Assembly: GCF_900102105.1 (NCBI RefSeq)
Contig: NZ_FNBB01000001.1
Span: 849,563 to 913,562, forward strand
DNA from: Agrobacterium pusense
GTDB lineage: Bacteria > Pseudomonadota > Alphaproteobacteria > Rhizobiales > Rhizobiaceae
Direction: 5' to 3'
Length of the DNA stretch: 64,000 bases
Under the pieces are notes generated by a model. The model searched no databases. It saw only the letters and a program-made list of their open reading frames with translations, and was not told the origin of the DNA. Positions 45,519 to 57,040 of the stretch are shown piece after piece; position 1 is the stretch's first letter; each line of letters starts with the position of its first letter. The translations under genes were made by a program, and so were the position numbers.

Positions 45519-46511
45519 ATGACGAAATTTGACGTACTGACTGTCGGCAATGCCATCGTCGACATCATTTCCCGCTGCGATGACCGCTTTCTCAACGACA
45601 ATGCCATTACCAAAGGGGCGATGAACCTCATAGACGCAGAACGGGCAGAGCTGCTTTATTCGCTGATGGGGCCGGCTCTCGAAGCCTCCGGCGGCAGCGC
45701 TGGCAATACGGCGGCGGGTGTGGCGAATTTCGGCGGCAAGGCTGCCTATTTCGGCAAGGTGGCGGAAGACCAGCTCGGCGAAATCTTCCAGCACGACATC
45801 CGCGCTCAGGGCGTTTATTTCGAAACCAAGCCGCAAGGCACCTTCCCGCCAACGGCCCGTTCGATGATCTTCGTGACTGAAGATGGCGAGCGTTCGATGA
45901 ACACCTATCTCGGCGCCTGCGTCGATCTGGGCCCTGAGGATGTGGAAGACGACGTGGTGGCGCAGACCAAGGTCACCTATTTCGAGGGTTATCTGTGGGA
46001 TCCGCCGCGCGCCAAGGATGCGATCCGCGAATGCGCCCGCATTGCTCATGAAAACGGCCGCGAAGTTTCCATGACGCTTTCCGACAGTTTCTGCGTCGGC
46101 CGTTACCGTGAGGAGTTTCTCGATCTGATGCGCTCCGGCACAGTGGATATCGTTTTCGCCAACAAGCAGGAAGCGCTTTCCCTTTATGAAACCGACGACT
46201 TCGAGCTTGCGCTGACCAGGATCGCCGCCGACTGCAAGATCGCGGCGGTGACGATGAGCGAAGAAGGCGCGGTTATCATGCGCGGCACGGAACGCGTGAA
46301 GGTGGATGCCTATCCGGTGCATGACGTGGTCGACACGACGGGTGCGGGCGATCTTTTCGCCGCCGGCTTCCTGTTTGGTTATACGCAGGACCGGTCGCTC
46401 GAAGATTGCGGCAAGCTTGGCTGCCTTGCGGCTGCCGCTGTCATTCAGCAGGTCGGGCCTCGTCCCATGTCATCGCTGAAGGCGCTTGGCGAGAAGCACG
46501 GCCTTATTTAA
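45519..46511 (+). CDS. PfkB family carbohydrate/nucleoside kinase (adenosine kinase-like)
   Basis: The 330-residue kinase belongs to the ribokinase/PfkB superfamily. It has the N-terminal TKFDVLTVGNAIVDIISR, the glycine pair region EASGGSAGNTAAGVANFGG that grips the substrate, and the C-terminal signature DTTGAGDLFAAGFLFGY with catalytic Asp. These features and the insertions place it near bacterial adenosine kinases, but sugar kinases share them. The start at 45519 has AGGG upstream. The frame extends 40 residues further but without support. Its 3' end overlaps the convergent SH3 gene by 8 bp. Confidence 0.9.
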   Translation: MTKFDVLTVGNAIVDIISRCDDRFLNDNAITKGAMNLIDAERAELLYSLMGPALEASGGSAGNTAAGVANFGGKAAYFGKVAEDQLGEIFQHDIRAQGVYFETKPQGTFPPTARSMIFVTEDGERSMNTYLGACVDLGPEDVEDDVVAQTKVTYFEGYLWDPPRAKDAIRECARIAHENGREVSMTLSDSFCVGRYREEFLDLMRSGTVDIVFANKQEALSLYETDDFELALTRIAADCKIAAVTMSEEGAVIMRGTERVKVDAYPVHDVVDTTGAGDLFAAGFLFGYTQDRSLEDCGKLGCLAAAAVIQQVGPRPMSSLKALGEKHGLI

Positions 46512-47043
46512 AGGCTTCACCCGGGTAAGCACCCCAGATTTCGCCCTGCGAAACCCAGCCCGAGGCCTGACCGGCCTCGGCGCGACACCAGTCCCCATTG
46601 CATTCGCCGATCCTGAAGACCACGCCCGGCTCAAGCCGTGCCACGACGGCTGCGCCGGACTGCGCCTCGCGACGCATGTTGACATAGACTTCCTTGCCCT
46701 TGCCGCGCATCCATGGGGCAGCGACGGCCGTGCGCTCACCGGAGAGAAGGGCCTGGTTGACCCAGCCTTCCGTCCCATCGGCATCACGGATGCGCCGCCA
46801 GTTTTCATATTCCTGGATGATCTCGACCGGCATCCCGGATTTCAGATACATCCACGACACGGCGTAATCCGTGCTCGGACCGATGCGCATGTTCACGCGT
46901 TTGGATTTCAGGCTGACGAAACGCGGCAGCGGCAGGCCGCTGGCGCCTTTCGCGGCGCCCTGCGCCATGGCGTCGGTTGCCGCACCGAGGAGGCCCAAAG
47001 ACAATGCAATGCAAACAATAGAAACCACACTGCGCATGCCCAT
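46504..47043 (-). CDS. Exported SH3-domain protein
   Basis: This exported protein has 179 residues. The signal peptide is SVVSIVCIALSLGLLG, with cleavage after AMAQ or nearby. It carries two bacterial SH3 domains: KRVNMRIGPSTDYAVSWMY (about 55-105) and EVYVNMRREAQSGAAVVARL (about 117-170). Such proteins often bind the cell wall or its peptides. The start at 47043 has GGCGGG upstream. A 21-residue longer frame is less likely. No enzyme domain is fused, so its role is unknown. Confidence 0.85.
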   Translation of the reverse strand: MGMRSVVSIVCIALSLGLLGAATDAMAQGAAKGASGLPLPRFVSLKSKRVNMRIGPSTDYAVSWMYLKSGMPVEIIQEYENWRRIRDADGTEGWVNQALLSGERTAVAAPWMRGKGKEVYVNMRREAQSGAAVVARLEPGVVFRIGECNGDWCRAEAGQASGWVSQGEIWGAYPGEAFK

Positions 47044-47217
47044 TTCCGTTTCCCGCCTTCTGCAAACCGGATGATATTTAAGGAGGCTCGTTTCCACATG
47101 CCTCAAGCTTCAGCGAGTTTTGTTTGTCTTCGCCGGTGGGTCTGGTAGAAACGCCCTGATTGAAAGAAATTATCGCTCTTTCTGGTTAATGACTTCTGAA
47201 CAAGGCAGCGGCAAACG

Positions 47218-48222
47218 ATGACCCCCAAGAAGAGACCGACAGTCTATATCACCCGCAAATTGCCTGATGTCGTCGAAACCCGAATGCGCGAACTTTTCGA
47301 CGCAGAACTCAATATCGATGACACCCCGCGCAGCGAGGAAGAACTGGTCGCCGCCATGCAGCGGGTGGACGTGCTGGTGCCAACGGTCACCGATCGCATT
47401 ACCGCCTCGATGATCGAGCAGGCTGGACCGCAGCTGAAGCTGATCGCGAGTTTCTCCAACGGCATCGACCATGTGGATGTGGACGCCGCGGCCCGCAAGG
47501 GCATCACCGTGACGAACACGCCCAACGTGCTGACCGAGGACAGCGCCGATATCACCATGGCGCTGGTGCTGGCCGTACCGCGCCGCATGATCGAGGGCAC
47601 CCGCGTGCTTGCCAATGGCGCGGATGAGTGGCTCGGCTGGTCACCAACCTGGATGCTGGGACGGCGCATTTCCGGCAAGCGTATCGGTATTGTCGGGATG
47701 GGCCGCATCGGCACGGCGGTGGCGCGGCGCGCCAAGGCTTTCGGGCTTTCCATTCACTATCACAACCGCAAACGCGTCAATCCGGCGACGGAGGCGGAGC
47801 TCGAAGCGACCTATTGGGACAGTCTCGACCAGATGCTGGCGCGGGTGGACATCGTTTCGGTCAACTGCCCTTCGACGCCCGCGACCTATCACCTGATTTC
47901 CGCCCGGCGGCTCGCGCTGATGCAGCCGACGAGCTACATCGTCAATACCGCGCGCGGCGACATCATCGATGAGGCAGCGATGATCCAGTGCCTGCGCGAG
48001 GGCAAGATCGCCGGCGCTGGACTGGATGTCTACGAGAACGAGCCTGCGGTGAATCCCAAGCTCATCAAGCTTGCCAAGGAAGGCAAGGTGGTGCTGCTTC
48101 CACATATGGGTTCAGCGACAATCGAAGGCCGCATCGAGATGGGTGACAAGGTCATCATCAATATCCGCACGCTGTTCGATGGTCACCGCCCGCCGAACCG
48201 GGTGTTGCCCGGGCGAAACTGA
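47218..48222 (+). CDS. D-isomer 2-hydroxyacid dehydrogenase (glyoxylate/hydroxypyruvate reductase-like)
   Basis: This NAD(P)H-dependent dehydrogenase has 334 residues. It has the Rossmann motif GIVGMGRIGTAVARRAKAFG, the catalytic Arg in NTARGDIIDE, a Glu in the YENEPAVNP region and the catalytic His in LLPHMGSATIEGR. The substrate-binding domain is split, as usual (residues 1-105 and about 295-334). After the Rossmann motif the sequence reads HYHNRKR, where the Arg-containing segment suggests a preference for NADPH. This fits glyoxylate reductase, but the substrate is not proven. It stands alone on the plus strand. Confidence 0.9.
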   Translation: MTPKKRPTVYITRKLPDVVETRMRELFDAELNIDDTPRSEEELVAAMQRVDVLVPTVTDRITASMIEQAGPQLKLIASFSNGIDHVDVDAAARKGITVTNTPNVLTEDSADITMALVLAVPRRMIEGTRVLANGADEWLGWSPTWMLGRRISGKRIGIVGMGRIGTAVARRAKAFGLSIHYHNRKRVNPATEAELEATYWDSLDQMLARVDIVSVNCPSTPATYHLISARRLALMQPTSYIVNTARGDIIDEAAMIQCLREGKIAGAGLDVYENEPAVNPKLIKLAKEGKVVLLPHMGSATIEGRIEMGDKVIINIRTLFDGHRPPNRVLPGRN

Positions 48223-48281
48223 AATAGAGGCCCGAAGATCGGACCTCCCGGTTCTTGTCAATCGCGCCGGGGGGAGTCGCT

Positions 48282-48758
48282 TCAGCCGAGGATCTTGGTC
48301 ATCTCGATCGAGGTCGTGCGATCATATCCCGCATGGGCATTTTCTGCCGTCTTGACGAAACCCCAAGCCCCGAACTTTACATGATTGGCGACAAGCTCAA
48401 TCCGGGTTTCCAGCCGTAGCGCCGGCAGCGCCAGTTCACGGGCCAGGGCCTCGGCTTGCGCCAGCAACATTTTACCGATGCCCTTTCCCTGCGCTTTCGG
48501 GGAAACGCACAATTTGCCGACGTAAAGACAGGATGGCGGCTCCGGCCTGCAGAAAAGGCAGCCCAGCAGGTCATTCCCGTCCAAAACCACGAAAGCAATC
48601 TCCGCCCTTGCCTTTTCGGCAAGATTTTCAGGCGTCAGGCGATGGGCTGAAGATGGTGGGTCGATGACGCCATCCATGTAAGCGAAGGACGTCATGATAA
48701 GCGCCAGCAATTCATGCCAGCGGTCGAAGTCGTCGCCAATTCTTTTGATTTCCATCAT
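48282..48758 (-). CDS. GNAT family N-acetyltransferase
   Basis: The 158-residue protein is a single GNAT domain with the acetyl-CoA loop SPKAQGKGIGKMLLAQAEAL (motif A, Q-x-x-G-x-G), preceded by the strand YVGKLCVSP. It ends with the motif B-like helix GAWGFVKTAENAHAGYD. The acceptor is unknown. Its ATG overlaps the stop of the ThiF/MoeB-like gene by 4 bp, which means they are made together and may act in one pathway. Confidence 0.88.
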   Translation of the reverse strand: MMEIKRIGDDFDRWHELLALIMTSFAYMDGVIDPPSSAHRLTPENLAEKARAEIAFVVLDGNDLLGCLFCRPEPPSCLYVGKLCVSPKAQGKGIGKMLLAQAEALARELALPALRLETRIELVANHVKFGAWGFVKTAENAHAGYDRTTSIEMTKILG

Positions 48759-49522
48759 GTTTTCTTTGTCCCTTGACGCCGCTTGTATCGCACTGTTTCG
48801 AAACGCGCCGACAATGCGTCATAGAGGAGCAGACGGCCAATCAGCGGTTCGCCGGCACCGGTAATAAGCTTGATCGCCTCCATGGCCATCAGCGTGCCGA
48901 TAACGCCGGTCAGCGCGCCGACAATCCCTGTTTCCGCACAATTCGGGATGAGCCCCTGCGGCGGCGGCTCGGGAAACAGGTCACGATAGCCGGGCAGCAA
49001 CGTGCCTTCGGCATTTGTTTCATAGGGCTTCAGCACCGTCACAGAGCCATCAAACCGGCCAACGGCGCCCGTCACCAGCGGCCTTTTTGCCGTTTCCCCC
49101 GCGTCCGCTGCGGAATATCGCGTGTCGAAATTGTCCGATCCGTCAATCAGGAGATCGAAGGATTGCAAATGATCATGCGCCCAGACCTGCGAAAAGCGGT
49201 CTTCATACACGATTGTACGCACATGAGGGTTAAGGCGGGCGATGGCCTTTCGGGCACTTTCCGTCTTCTGCTCGCCAATCGTCCCGCTATCGTGGATCAC
49301 CTGGCGCTGAAGGTTGGAGAGAGACACGACATCATCGTCGATCATGCCGAGTGTGCCGACGCCGGCGGCGGCGAGATAATGGAGCACGGGCGCACCGAGA
49401 CCACCCGCCCCGATGACCAGCACGCGCGCGGCCTTCAGCCGTTGCTGGCCTGCACCGCCGATTTCCGGCAGCAGGATATGGCGTTTGTAGCGTTCTATTT
49501 CTTCCGGGCTCAGCGGGTCCAT
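48755..49522 (-). CDS. ThiF/MoeB/HesA-family adenylyltransferase
   Basis: These E1-like enzymes adenylate the C-terminal glycine of a ubiquitin-like sulfur carrier (MoaD or ThiS). The 255-residue protein has RYKRHILLPEIGGAGQQRL, the nucleotide motif VIGAGGLGAPVLHYLAAAG, the Asp/Arg signature SNLQRQVIHD, and PNCAETGIVGALTGVIGTLM. Both zinc-binding Cys pairs of MoeB are missing: PCYRCL is PGYRDL here and the C-terminal CxxC is absent. The start at 49522 follows GAGGGAG. A longer frame to 49618 is unsupported. No sulfur-carrier gene is next to it. Confidence 0.9.
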   Translation of the reverse strand: MDPLSPEEIERYKRHILLPEIGGAGQQRLKAARVLVIGAGGLGAPVLHYLAAAGVGTLGMIDDDVVSLSNLQRQVIHDSGTIGEQKTESARKAIARLNPHVRTIVYEDRFSQVWAHDHLQSFDLLIDGSDNFDTRYSAADAGETAKRPLVTGAVGRFDGSVTVLKPYETNAEGTLLPGYRDLFPEPPPQGLIPNCAETGIVGALTGVIGTLMAMEAIKLITGAGEPLIGRLLLYDALSARFETVRYKRRQGTKKT

Positions 49523-49544
49523 GTCGCACTCCCTCTCTTTGCCT

Positions 49545-50672
49545 TCATACGGTGATGCTCCCGTGGGATACATTGAAGAATTGTGCCCGCTCGCCAAGGG
49601 CGGAGAACATGGCCGCATCCGTTCCAGTCATGAAACTCTGTCCCCCCAGCGCGTGGATGAGATCGAACAGGGCCGCCCGCCTGCCCTCGTCCAGATGAGC
49701 GGCAATCTCGTCCAGCAGCAGAACCGGTGCGTAACCCGTCATGTTGGCGGTCAGCTGCGCATGCGCGAGCACCAGCCCCACCAGCAGCGCCTTCTGCTCC
49801 CCCGTCGAACAGCGTTCGGCTTCCATGTCCTTTTCCGCATGCCGCACGAAGAGATCGACACGGTGCGGCCCATCAAGCGTGCGCCCGGCGGCGGCGTCCC
49901 GGTAGCGACCTTCACGCAGCATCAAGCCATATTCGTCTTCCAGATCGACGGCGGGACGGTTCAGGCCATCATCCATAAAGCCGGAAAGCGACAGCGTCGC
50001 TGAGGGGAAGGCCGCATCGCCCCTCCGCCCTTCGATCAAACTCCGGAGCAGGCCGAGCATCTCATAACGGGCAACCGCCATGGAGATGCCGAGTTCAGCC
50101 ATCTGCTTTTCGATACCGTCCAGCCAGACCGGATCAAAACGGCCCTCGGAAAGCAGTCTGTTACGCCCACGCATGGCTTTGTCAAAATCGCTGGCGCGTC
50201 GACCATGGGCGGGATCAAGCGAAAGCACAAGTCGGTCAAGGAAACGCCGGCGGTCAGACGATGAGCCTGTAAAAAGGCCGTCCATGGCGGGGGTGAGCCA
50301 CAGGACACGCAGATGGTCGGTCAATTCATCGACGGATTTGACTGCCGTGCCGTTCAGCCGCAGCCGGCGCGACACCACCTCGCCATCGCCTTCAATCCCC
50401 GTGCCGATCGCGACCTCGCCATCCATGCCATCGACATCTGCGAAAATAGAAAAGCCGGTGGCTTCCGCACCCACGCGCGTGACGTCGGACAGGACCGCGC
50501 GGCGAAGTCCGCGTCCGGGCGACAGAAACGACACCGCCTCCAGAAGGTTGGTCTTGCCGGACCCATTGTCGCCGGTCAGCACCACATGGCGGTCATCCAG
50601 GGAAAGCGATGCCGCCGCGTAGTTGCGGAAGTCCGTGAGTTTCAGTCGGGAAAGCGAGACCTTGTTCGTCAT
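49545..50672 (-). CDS. recF: DNA replication and repair protein RecF
   Basis: RecF is an SMC-like ATPase that with RecO and RecR loads RecA at gaps. The 375-residue protein has Walker A in LTGDNGSGKTNLLEAVSFL, the N-terminal RLKTDFRNY-like segment (LKLTDFRNYAAASLSL), the signature region CSTGEQKALLVGLVLAHAQ and Walker B in VLLLDEIAAHLDEGRRAAL. The start has no strong ribosome site. It is not beside dnaA-dnaN-gyrB, which is normal for this group. The ThiF/MoeB-like gene follows on the same strand after 22 bp. Confidence 0.96.
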   Translation of the reverse strand: MTNKVSLSRLKLTDFRNYAAASLSLDDRHVVLTGDNGSGKTNLLEAVSFLSPGRGLRRAVLSDVTRVGAEATGFSIFADVDGMDGEVAIGTGIEGDGEVVSRRLRLNGTAVKSVDELTDHLRVLWLTPAMDGLFTGSSSDRRRFLDRLVLSLDPAHGRRASDFDKAMRGRNRLLSEGRFDPVWLDGIEKQMAELGISMAVARYEMLGLLRSLIEGRRGDAAFPSATLSLSGFMDDGLNRPAVDLEDEYGLMLREGRYRDAAAGRTLDGPHRVDLFVRHAEKDMEAERCSTGEQKALLVGLVLAHAQLTANMTGYAPVLLLDEIAAHLDEGRRAALFDLIHALGGQSFMTGTDAAMFSALGERAQFFNVSHGSITV

Positions 50673-50824
50673 GGTTACGGCCTAAAACGAAGCTGCCCCG
50701 ATGGCAAGGCGGCTCTTGTCCATGTTTATTGCCTAGCGCCGAAACCATGCGAATTATTCAGTAGTGGCAACTTTTTTAGCGGGCGGCTATTTATAGCCGG
50801 TTCGTTATCACCGGTAACTCTTCC

Positions 50825-51937
50825 ATGCGTCTCCTCCTGCCTCTTTTTATCATGCTCGGTCTTCTTTCCTCCTGCGCCGGACGGCCGGGAGCGGACGTGC
50901 TGCAAGCGGTCGACACCAGGGCGAAGGATGCCAAAATCGTGACCGCCTATGTGGCAAGCACGCGCGAAAAAAGCGAGGAGGCCAAAAAGGGCTTCAGTGC
51001 GCTCAGAGCGGCCGAACCGAATTATGCCCGCTTCGACATTTCGATACCGCCCACCCACAAGAGTGGAAAAATTGAGTGGTCGACCGGCAAACCCGACGCG
51101 AAGAAGGATTTTGTCGTCACGCAGGCGCAGATGTTGAGCAAGGCTCGTTTTAACGATGACCTCGGAGATATCACCCGCTCCGGCAAGCAGATCGCGCTTT
51201 TCGTGCATGGCTATAATTACAGCTATCAGGAAGCGCTTTTCCGGGCAGCGCAGATGGCAGCCGATGCCAATCTGGATGGCGTGCCGCTGGTATTTTCCTG
51301 GCCCTCGCAGGCGAATGTCGCCGGCTACGTCGCCGACAAGGAATCGGCGACCTACTCCCGTGACGCACTCGCCAATCTGCTGACAGACCTCACACGCCGT
51401 TCTCCACGCAAGAACATTGTCGTTTTCGGCCATAGCATGGGCGGCTGGCTGGTCATGGAAGCGCTACGCCAATTGCGTTTCGAGGGGCGAAGCGACGTTA
51501 TTGCCAAGCTGCAGGTGGTTCTTGCCGCGCCCGACATCGATGCCGATGTCTTCCGCAAACAGATCGAGGTGGTTGGCCGGCTCAACCCGCCGCTCACCGT
51601 TCTGGTTTCCAAGGACGACCGCGCCCTGAAAGCCTCCTCCATACTGGGCGCAGACGTCACGCGGATCGGCGCACTTGACGTCACGGATCCGAAGGTGCAG
51701 GACGCCGCCCTCAAGGAGGGCGTTCAGTTCGTGGATATTTCCAAGCTGAAGGCGTCTGACCCGCTCAACCACGACCGCTATGCTGCTTTGGCGTCACTCG
51801 TGCCGCAGCTGGAGGCAAGCCGCAACGGCAATGGACAAAACGGCATCGGCCGTGCGGGCGCTTTCGTGTTCGATGCTATCGGCGCGACCGTATCGAGCCC
51901 CTTCCGGCTTGCCAGCCAGGTGGTGAACCCGCAGTAA
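50825..51937 (+). CDS. Lipoprotein alpha/beta hydrolase (DUF900 family)
   Basis: The 370-residue exported protein has a lipoprotein signal (LPLFIMLGLLSSC, lipobox LSSC). The central part is an alpha/beta-hydrolase fold of the DUF900 family: the nucleophile elbow GHSMGGW, the oxyanion region KQIALFVHGYNYSYQEALFR and the aspartate region APDIDADVF. The final His is probably in DPLNHDRYAAL. Members are poorly characterised, and esterase activity is an inference. It is divergent from recF and convergent with nrdF, with a hairpin overlapping its stop codon. Confidence 0.87.
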   Translation: MRLLLPLFIMLGLLSSCAGRPGADVLQAVDTRAKDAKIVTAYVASTREKSEEAKKGFSALRAAEPNYARFDISIPPTHKSGKIEWSTGKPDAKKDFVVTQAQMLSKARFNDDLGDITRSGKQIALFVHGYNYSYQEALFRAAQMAADANLDGVPLVFSWPSQANVAGYVADKESATYSRDALANLLTDLTRRSPRKNIVVFGHSMGGWLVMEALRQLRFEGRSDVIAKLQVVLAAPDIDADVFRKQIEVVGRLNPPLTVLVSKDDRALKASSILGADVTRIGALDVTDPKVQDAALKEGVQFVDISKLKASDPLNHDRYAALASLVPQLEASRNGNGQNGIGRAGAFVFDAIGATVSSPFRLASQVVNPQ

Positions 51938-51951
51938 AAATACTGCGGGTT
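51926..51951. terminator. Hairpin between convergent hydrolase and nrdF genes
   Basis: Perfect 11-bp stem AACCCGCAGTA/TACTGCGGGTT with a 4-A loop, overlapping the hydrolase stop codon. The flanking sequence is not T-rich, so termination efficiency is doubtful. Confidence 0.5.
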
Positions 51952-51962
51952 ACCCAAAGGTT

Positions 51963-55127
<3,165 letters not shown>

Positions 55128-55140
<13 letters not shown>

Positions 55141-55526
55141 AATCGTTCCAATCCATGTTTGACGTTGGCGACATCCTCCTCAGTGCCGAGAAGCTCGAAG
55201 CGATAGAGAAACGGCACTGCGCATTTGCGCGAGACGATATCTCCGGCGGATGCGAAAGCTGCGCCAAAATTGGTGTTTCCCGCCGCGATGACGCCGCGAA
55301 TGAGATTGCGGTTGGAGGGCTCGTTTAAAAACCGGATGACCGGCTTCGGCACGGCACCCTTGGTGCCGCCGCCGCCATAGGTGGGCGTGACGAGCACATA
55401 GGGTTCCGACACCTGAGGCACGTCATCCTCAGCGCCGAGCGGCAGGCGAAGCAACCGCCGCCCCAGTTTCAGAAGGAAACGATGGGTGTTTTCGGAACGA
55501 CTGGAATAATAGACGATCAGACCCAT
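55128..55526 (-). CDS. nrdI: Flavodoxin-like NrdI
   Basis: NrdI is the FMN protein that supplies superoxide to activate the dimanganese site of NrdF. The 132-residue protein has the FMN phosphate loop [12 protein letters not shown], the isoalloxazine-contacting [15 protein letters not shown] and [14 protein letters not shown]. The start at 55526 (MGLIVYYSS) has GGCAGG upstream. It sits between nrdH (11 bp upstream) and nrdE (overlapping). Its presence supports class Ib with manganese use. Confidence 0.96.
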
Positions 55527-55537
55527 CGCCTGCCGCC

Positions 55538-55759
55538 TCAGCCGATCGAGCCGATCATGTCCGGCCGGAACCCCGCCCAATGGCGTTCACCGGCAACCAC
55601 CACCGGAACCTGCATGTAACCGAGACCACGGACATGATCGAGAGCGTCAGCATCTTCTGAAATGTCGACGATCTCATAGGGAACGCCTATGCGGTCGAGC
55701 GCGCGATAGGTGGCGGTGCACTGGACGCAGGCGGGTTTGCTGTAAACGGTGATGGTCAT
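55538..55759 (-). CDS. nrdH: Glutaredoxin-like NrdH
   Basis: NrdH is the thiol reductant of NrdE. It has a glutaredoxin-like sequence but is reduced by thioredoxin reductase. The 73-residue protein has the redox motif CVQC in [16 protein letters not shown], the cis-Pro region QVPVVV and the WAGFRPDMI tail characteristic of NrdH. The start at 55759 follows AAGGG. It is the first gene of the operon, about 510 nt after the predicted transcription start and about 310 nt after the riboswitch. Confidence 0.95.
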   Translation of the reverse strand: MTITVYSKPACVQCTATYRALDRIGVPYEIVDISEDADALDHVRGLGYMQVPVVVAGERHWAGFRPDMIGSIG

Positions 55760-55800
55760 AATTTCCCTTTCGAAGCTATTTTGGACGCGGCAAAGCGTTG

Positions 55801-55820
55801 CCGATTGCAATCGCAATCGG
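55801..55820. promoter_or_regulatory. Inverted repeat in the nrdH leader
   Basis: CCGATTGC/GCAATCGG arms of 8 bp around AATC, about 42 bp before the nrdH ATG. It could be a leader hairpin or a protein site. It does not resemble the usual NrdR box. Confidence 0.4.
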
Positions 55821-56069
55821 GCGGCAGTGGTTTTGTCATTCAGGTGGGGCGTGCTCTCTCGGAGTTTCCTCGGGAAATCCGACCGGTTCTCCTGGAACTG
55901 CTGAAAGCCGCAGAAAATCACTCCCTACGCAGACGAGCGTAGCAACTCAAAAATATGCACTGGCATGACTTCACCCCGAAGCTTGTTCTGGAGGGGGCAG
56001 AAAAGGGCGCACGCAAATCATCTGCGTCTACACCTTCCTCCGGACACCCCGCCCGTGGACGTTTGCGCT

Positions 56070-56268
56070 CAAGGCAGGTCTCCTGACTTGCGGGTCACAG
56101 CATCTATTCCGGCCTTCCCGGAGCGCTCAGCTCCAGTGACTCAAATCGGAACGATGCTCGCCGCTTACAGTTGCGGGGGCAGTTTCGGCCTTGCTTCACC
56201 ACGATGGCGTCACGCACCGAATTCCCGTCTTAGCTCCCAATCCTTGCGAATCGGAAGAACCTCGAACA
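56070..56268 (-). ncRNA. Cobalamin (AdoCbl) riboswitch upstream of nrdHIEF
   Basis: Read on the minus strand, the region has the conserved AdoCbl riboswitch blocks in order. They are GGGAATTCGGTG near the 5' end, GAAACTGCCCCCGCAACTGT followed by AAGCGG, CACTGG, GGGAAGGC, and finally GACCCGCAAG followed by the B12 box AGTCAGGAGACCTGCC (56073-56088). It lies about 310 nt before nrdH on the same strand. These riboswitches normally shut off the gene when B12 is plentiful. That fits an organism that also has a B12-dependent class II reductase (not in this window). Confidence 0.95.
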
Positions 56269-56274
56269 CCACAT

Positions 56275-56302
56275 ATAGTATATGAGGAAATTTTCTCGTC
56301 AA
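56275..56302 (-). promoter_or_regulatory. Promoter of the riboswitch-nrdHIEF transcript
   Basis: Minus strand -35 TTGACG (56297-56302), 16-bp spacer, -10 TACTAT (56275-56280) inside CATATACTATATG. Transcription would begin near 56268, at the 5' edge of the riboswitch. Confidence 0.65.
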
Positions 56303-56410
56303 TAAATAGACACACAAAAGCCCCGCCCTGTGGATCAAAAAGATTCAACACATGGTCAACAATGACTTAACAGCGGGCGGACACACCGCGCGGGAGATGA
56401 AGATCTTAAT

Positions 56411-57040
56411 CTATTCCCAGATATCGATGTGGATATCGGCGGGACGGGCGTTTTCGATCACCCTTTTCCCGTTGGGAAGATCGTTTGCGAAAAGCTTGGC
56501 GTGGATCTGAGCTGCATCGAGACCATAACCCAGCCATCTGTTTCGCAGCCTCTCTTCCAGCACCGCGACGGACGGACCCACGAAGATAGTGAGATCAAAG
56601 CTTCCGGAAAGGTTTGTCCAGGGCGCTTCGTTCAGCAGCAGATAATTGCCCTCGGCGAGGATGAAGCGTGTTTCCGGAGCAATCGCACGGGCAGACGCAA
56701 TGGCGATTTCACGGGAGCGATCAAACACCGGGACAAGTACCTCCTGCCCGCCCTTGCGGACGGCGGAGACGATATCGAGGAAGCCACGAACATCGAATGT
56801 TTCCGGCGCACCCTTCCTTGGCAGCAGTCCTCGCTCTTCGAGGATGCCATTGTCCATATGGAAGCCGTCCATGGGCAGAATGGCGGCCGTTTCGCCCCGT
56901 GCGCGCAAGGCGTCGCAAAGAGCATCCGCCAACGTGGATTTGCCGGCCCCAGGGGGACCGGCAATCGCGACGATGAAACGGGAGTGGCCTTCTGCCCGCT
57001 GAAGAACCTCTTCGACGATCGTCTCAAGCTTCAGCGTCAT
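56411..57040 (-). CDS. frcK: Uridine kinase-like P-loop kinase of the fructose operon (FrcK-like)
   Basis: The 209-residue protein is a P-loop kinase of the phosphoribulokinase/uridine kinase type. Walker A is in AGPPGAGKSTLADAL, the substrate loop LPMDGFHMDNGIL follows, and LAEGNYLLLNEAPW marks the later catalytic region. In Sinorhizobium FrcK is the kinase-like product of the frcBCAK operon, and this gene holds the same last position. The start at 57040 overlaps the ATPase gene by 4 bp (ATGA). The substrate is unconfirmed. Confidence 0.85.
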   Translation of the reverse strand: MTLKLETIVEEVLQRAEGHSRFIVAIAGPPGAGKSTLADALCDALRARGETAAILPMDGFHMDNGILEERGLLPRKGAPETFDVRGFLDIVSAVRKGGQEVLVPVFDRSREIAIASARAIAPETRFILAEGNYLLLNEAPWTNLSGSFDLTIFVGPSVAVLEERLRNRWLGYGLDAAQIHAKLFANDLPNGKRVIENARPADIHIDIWE

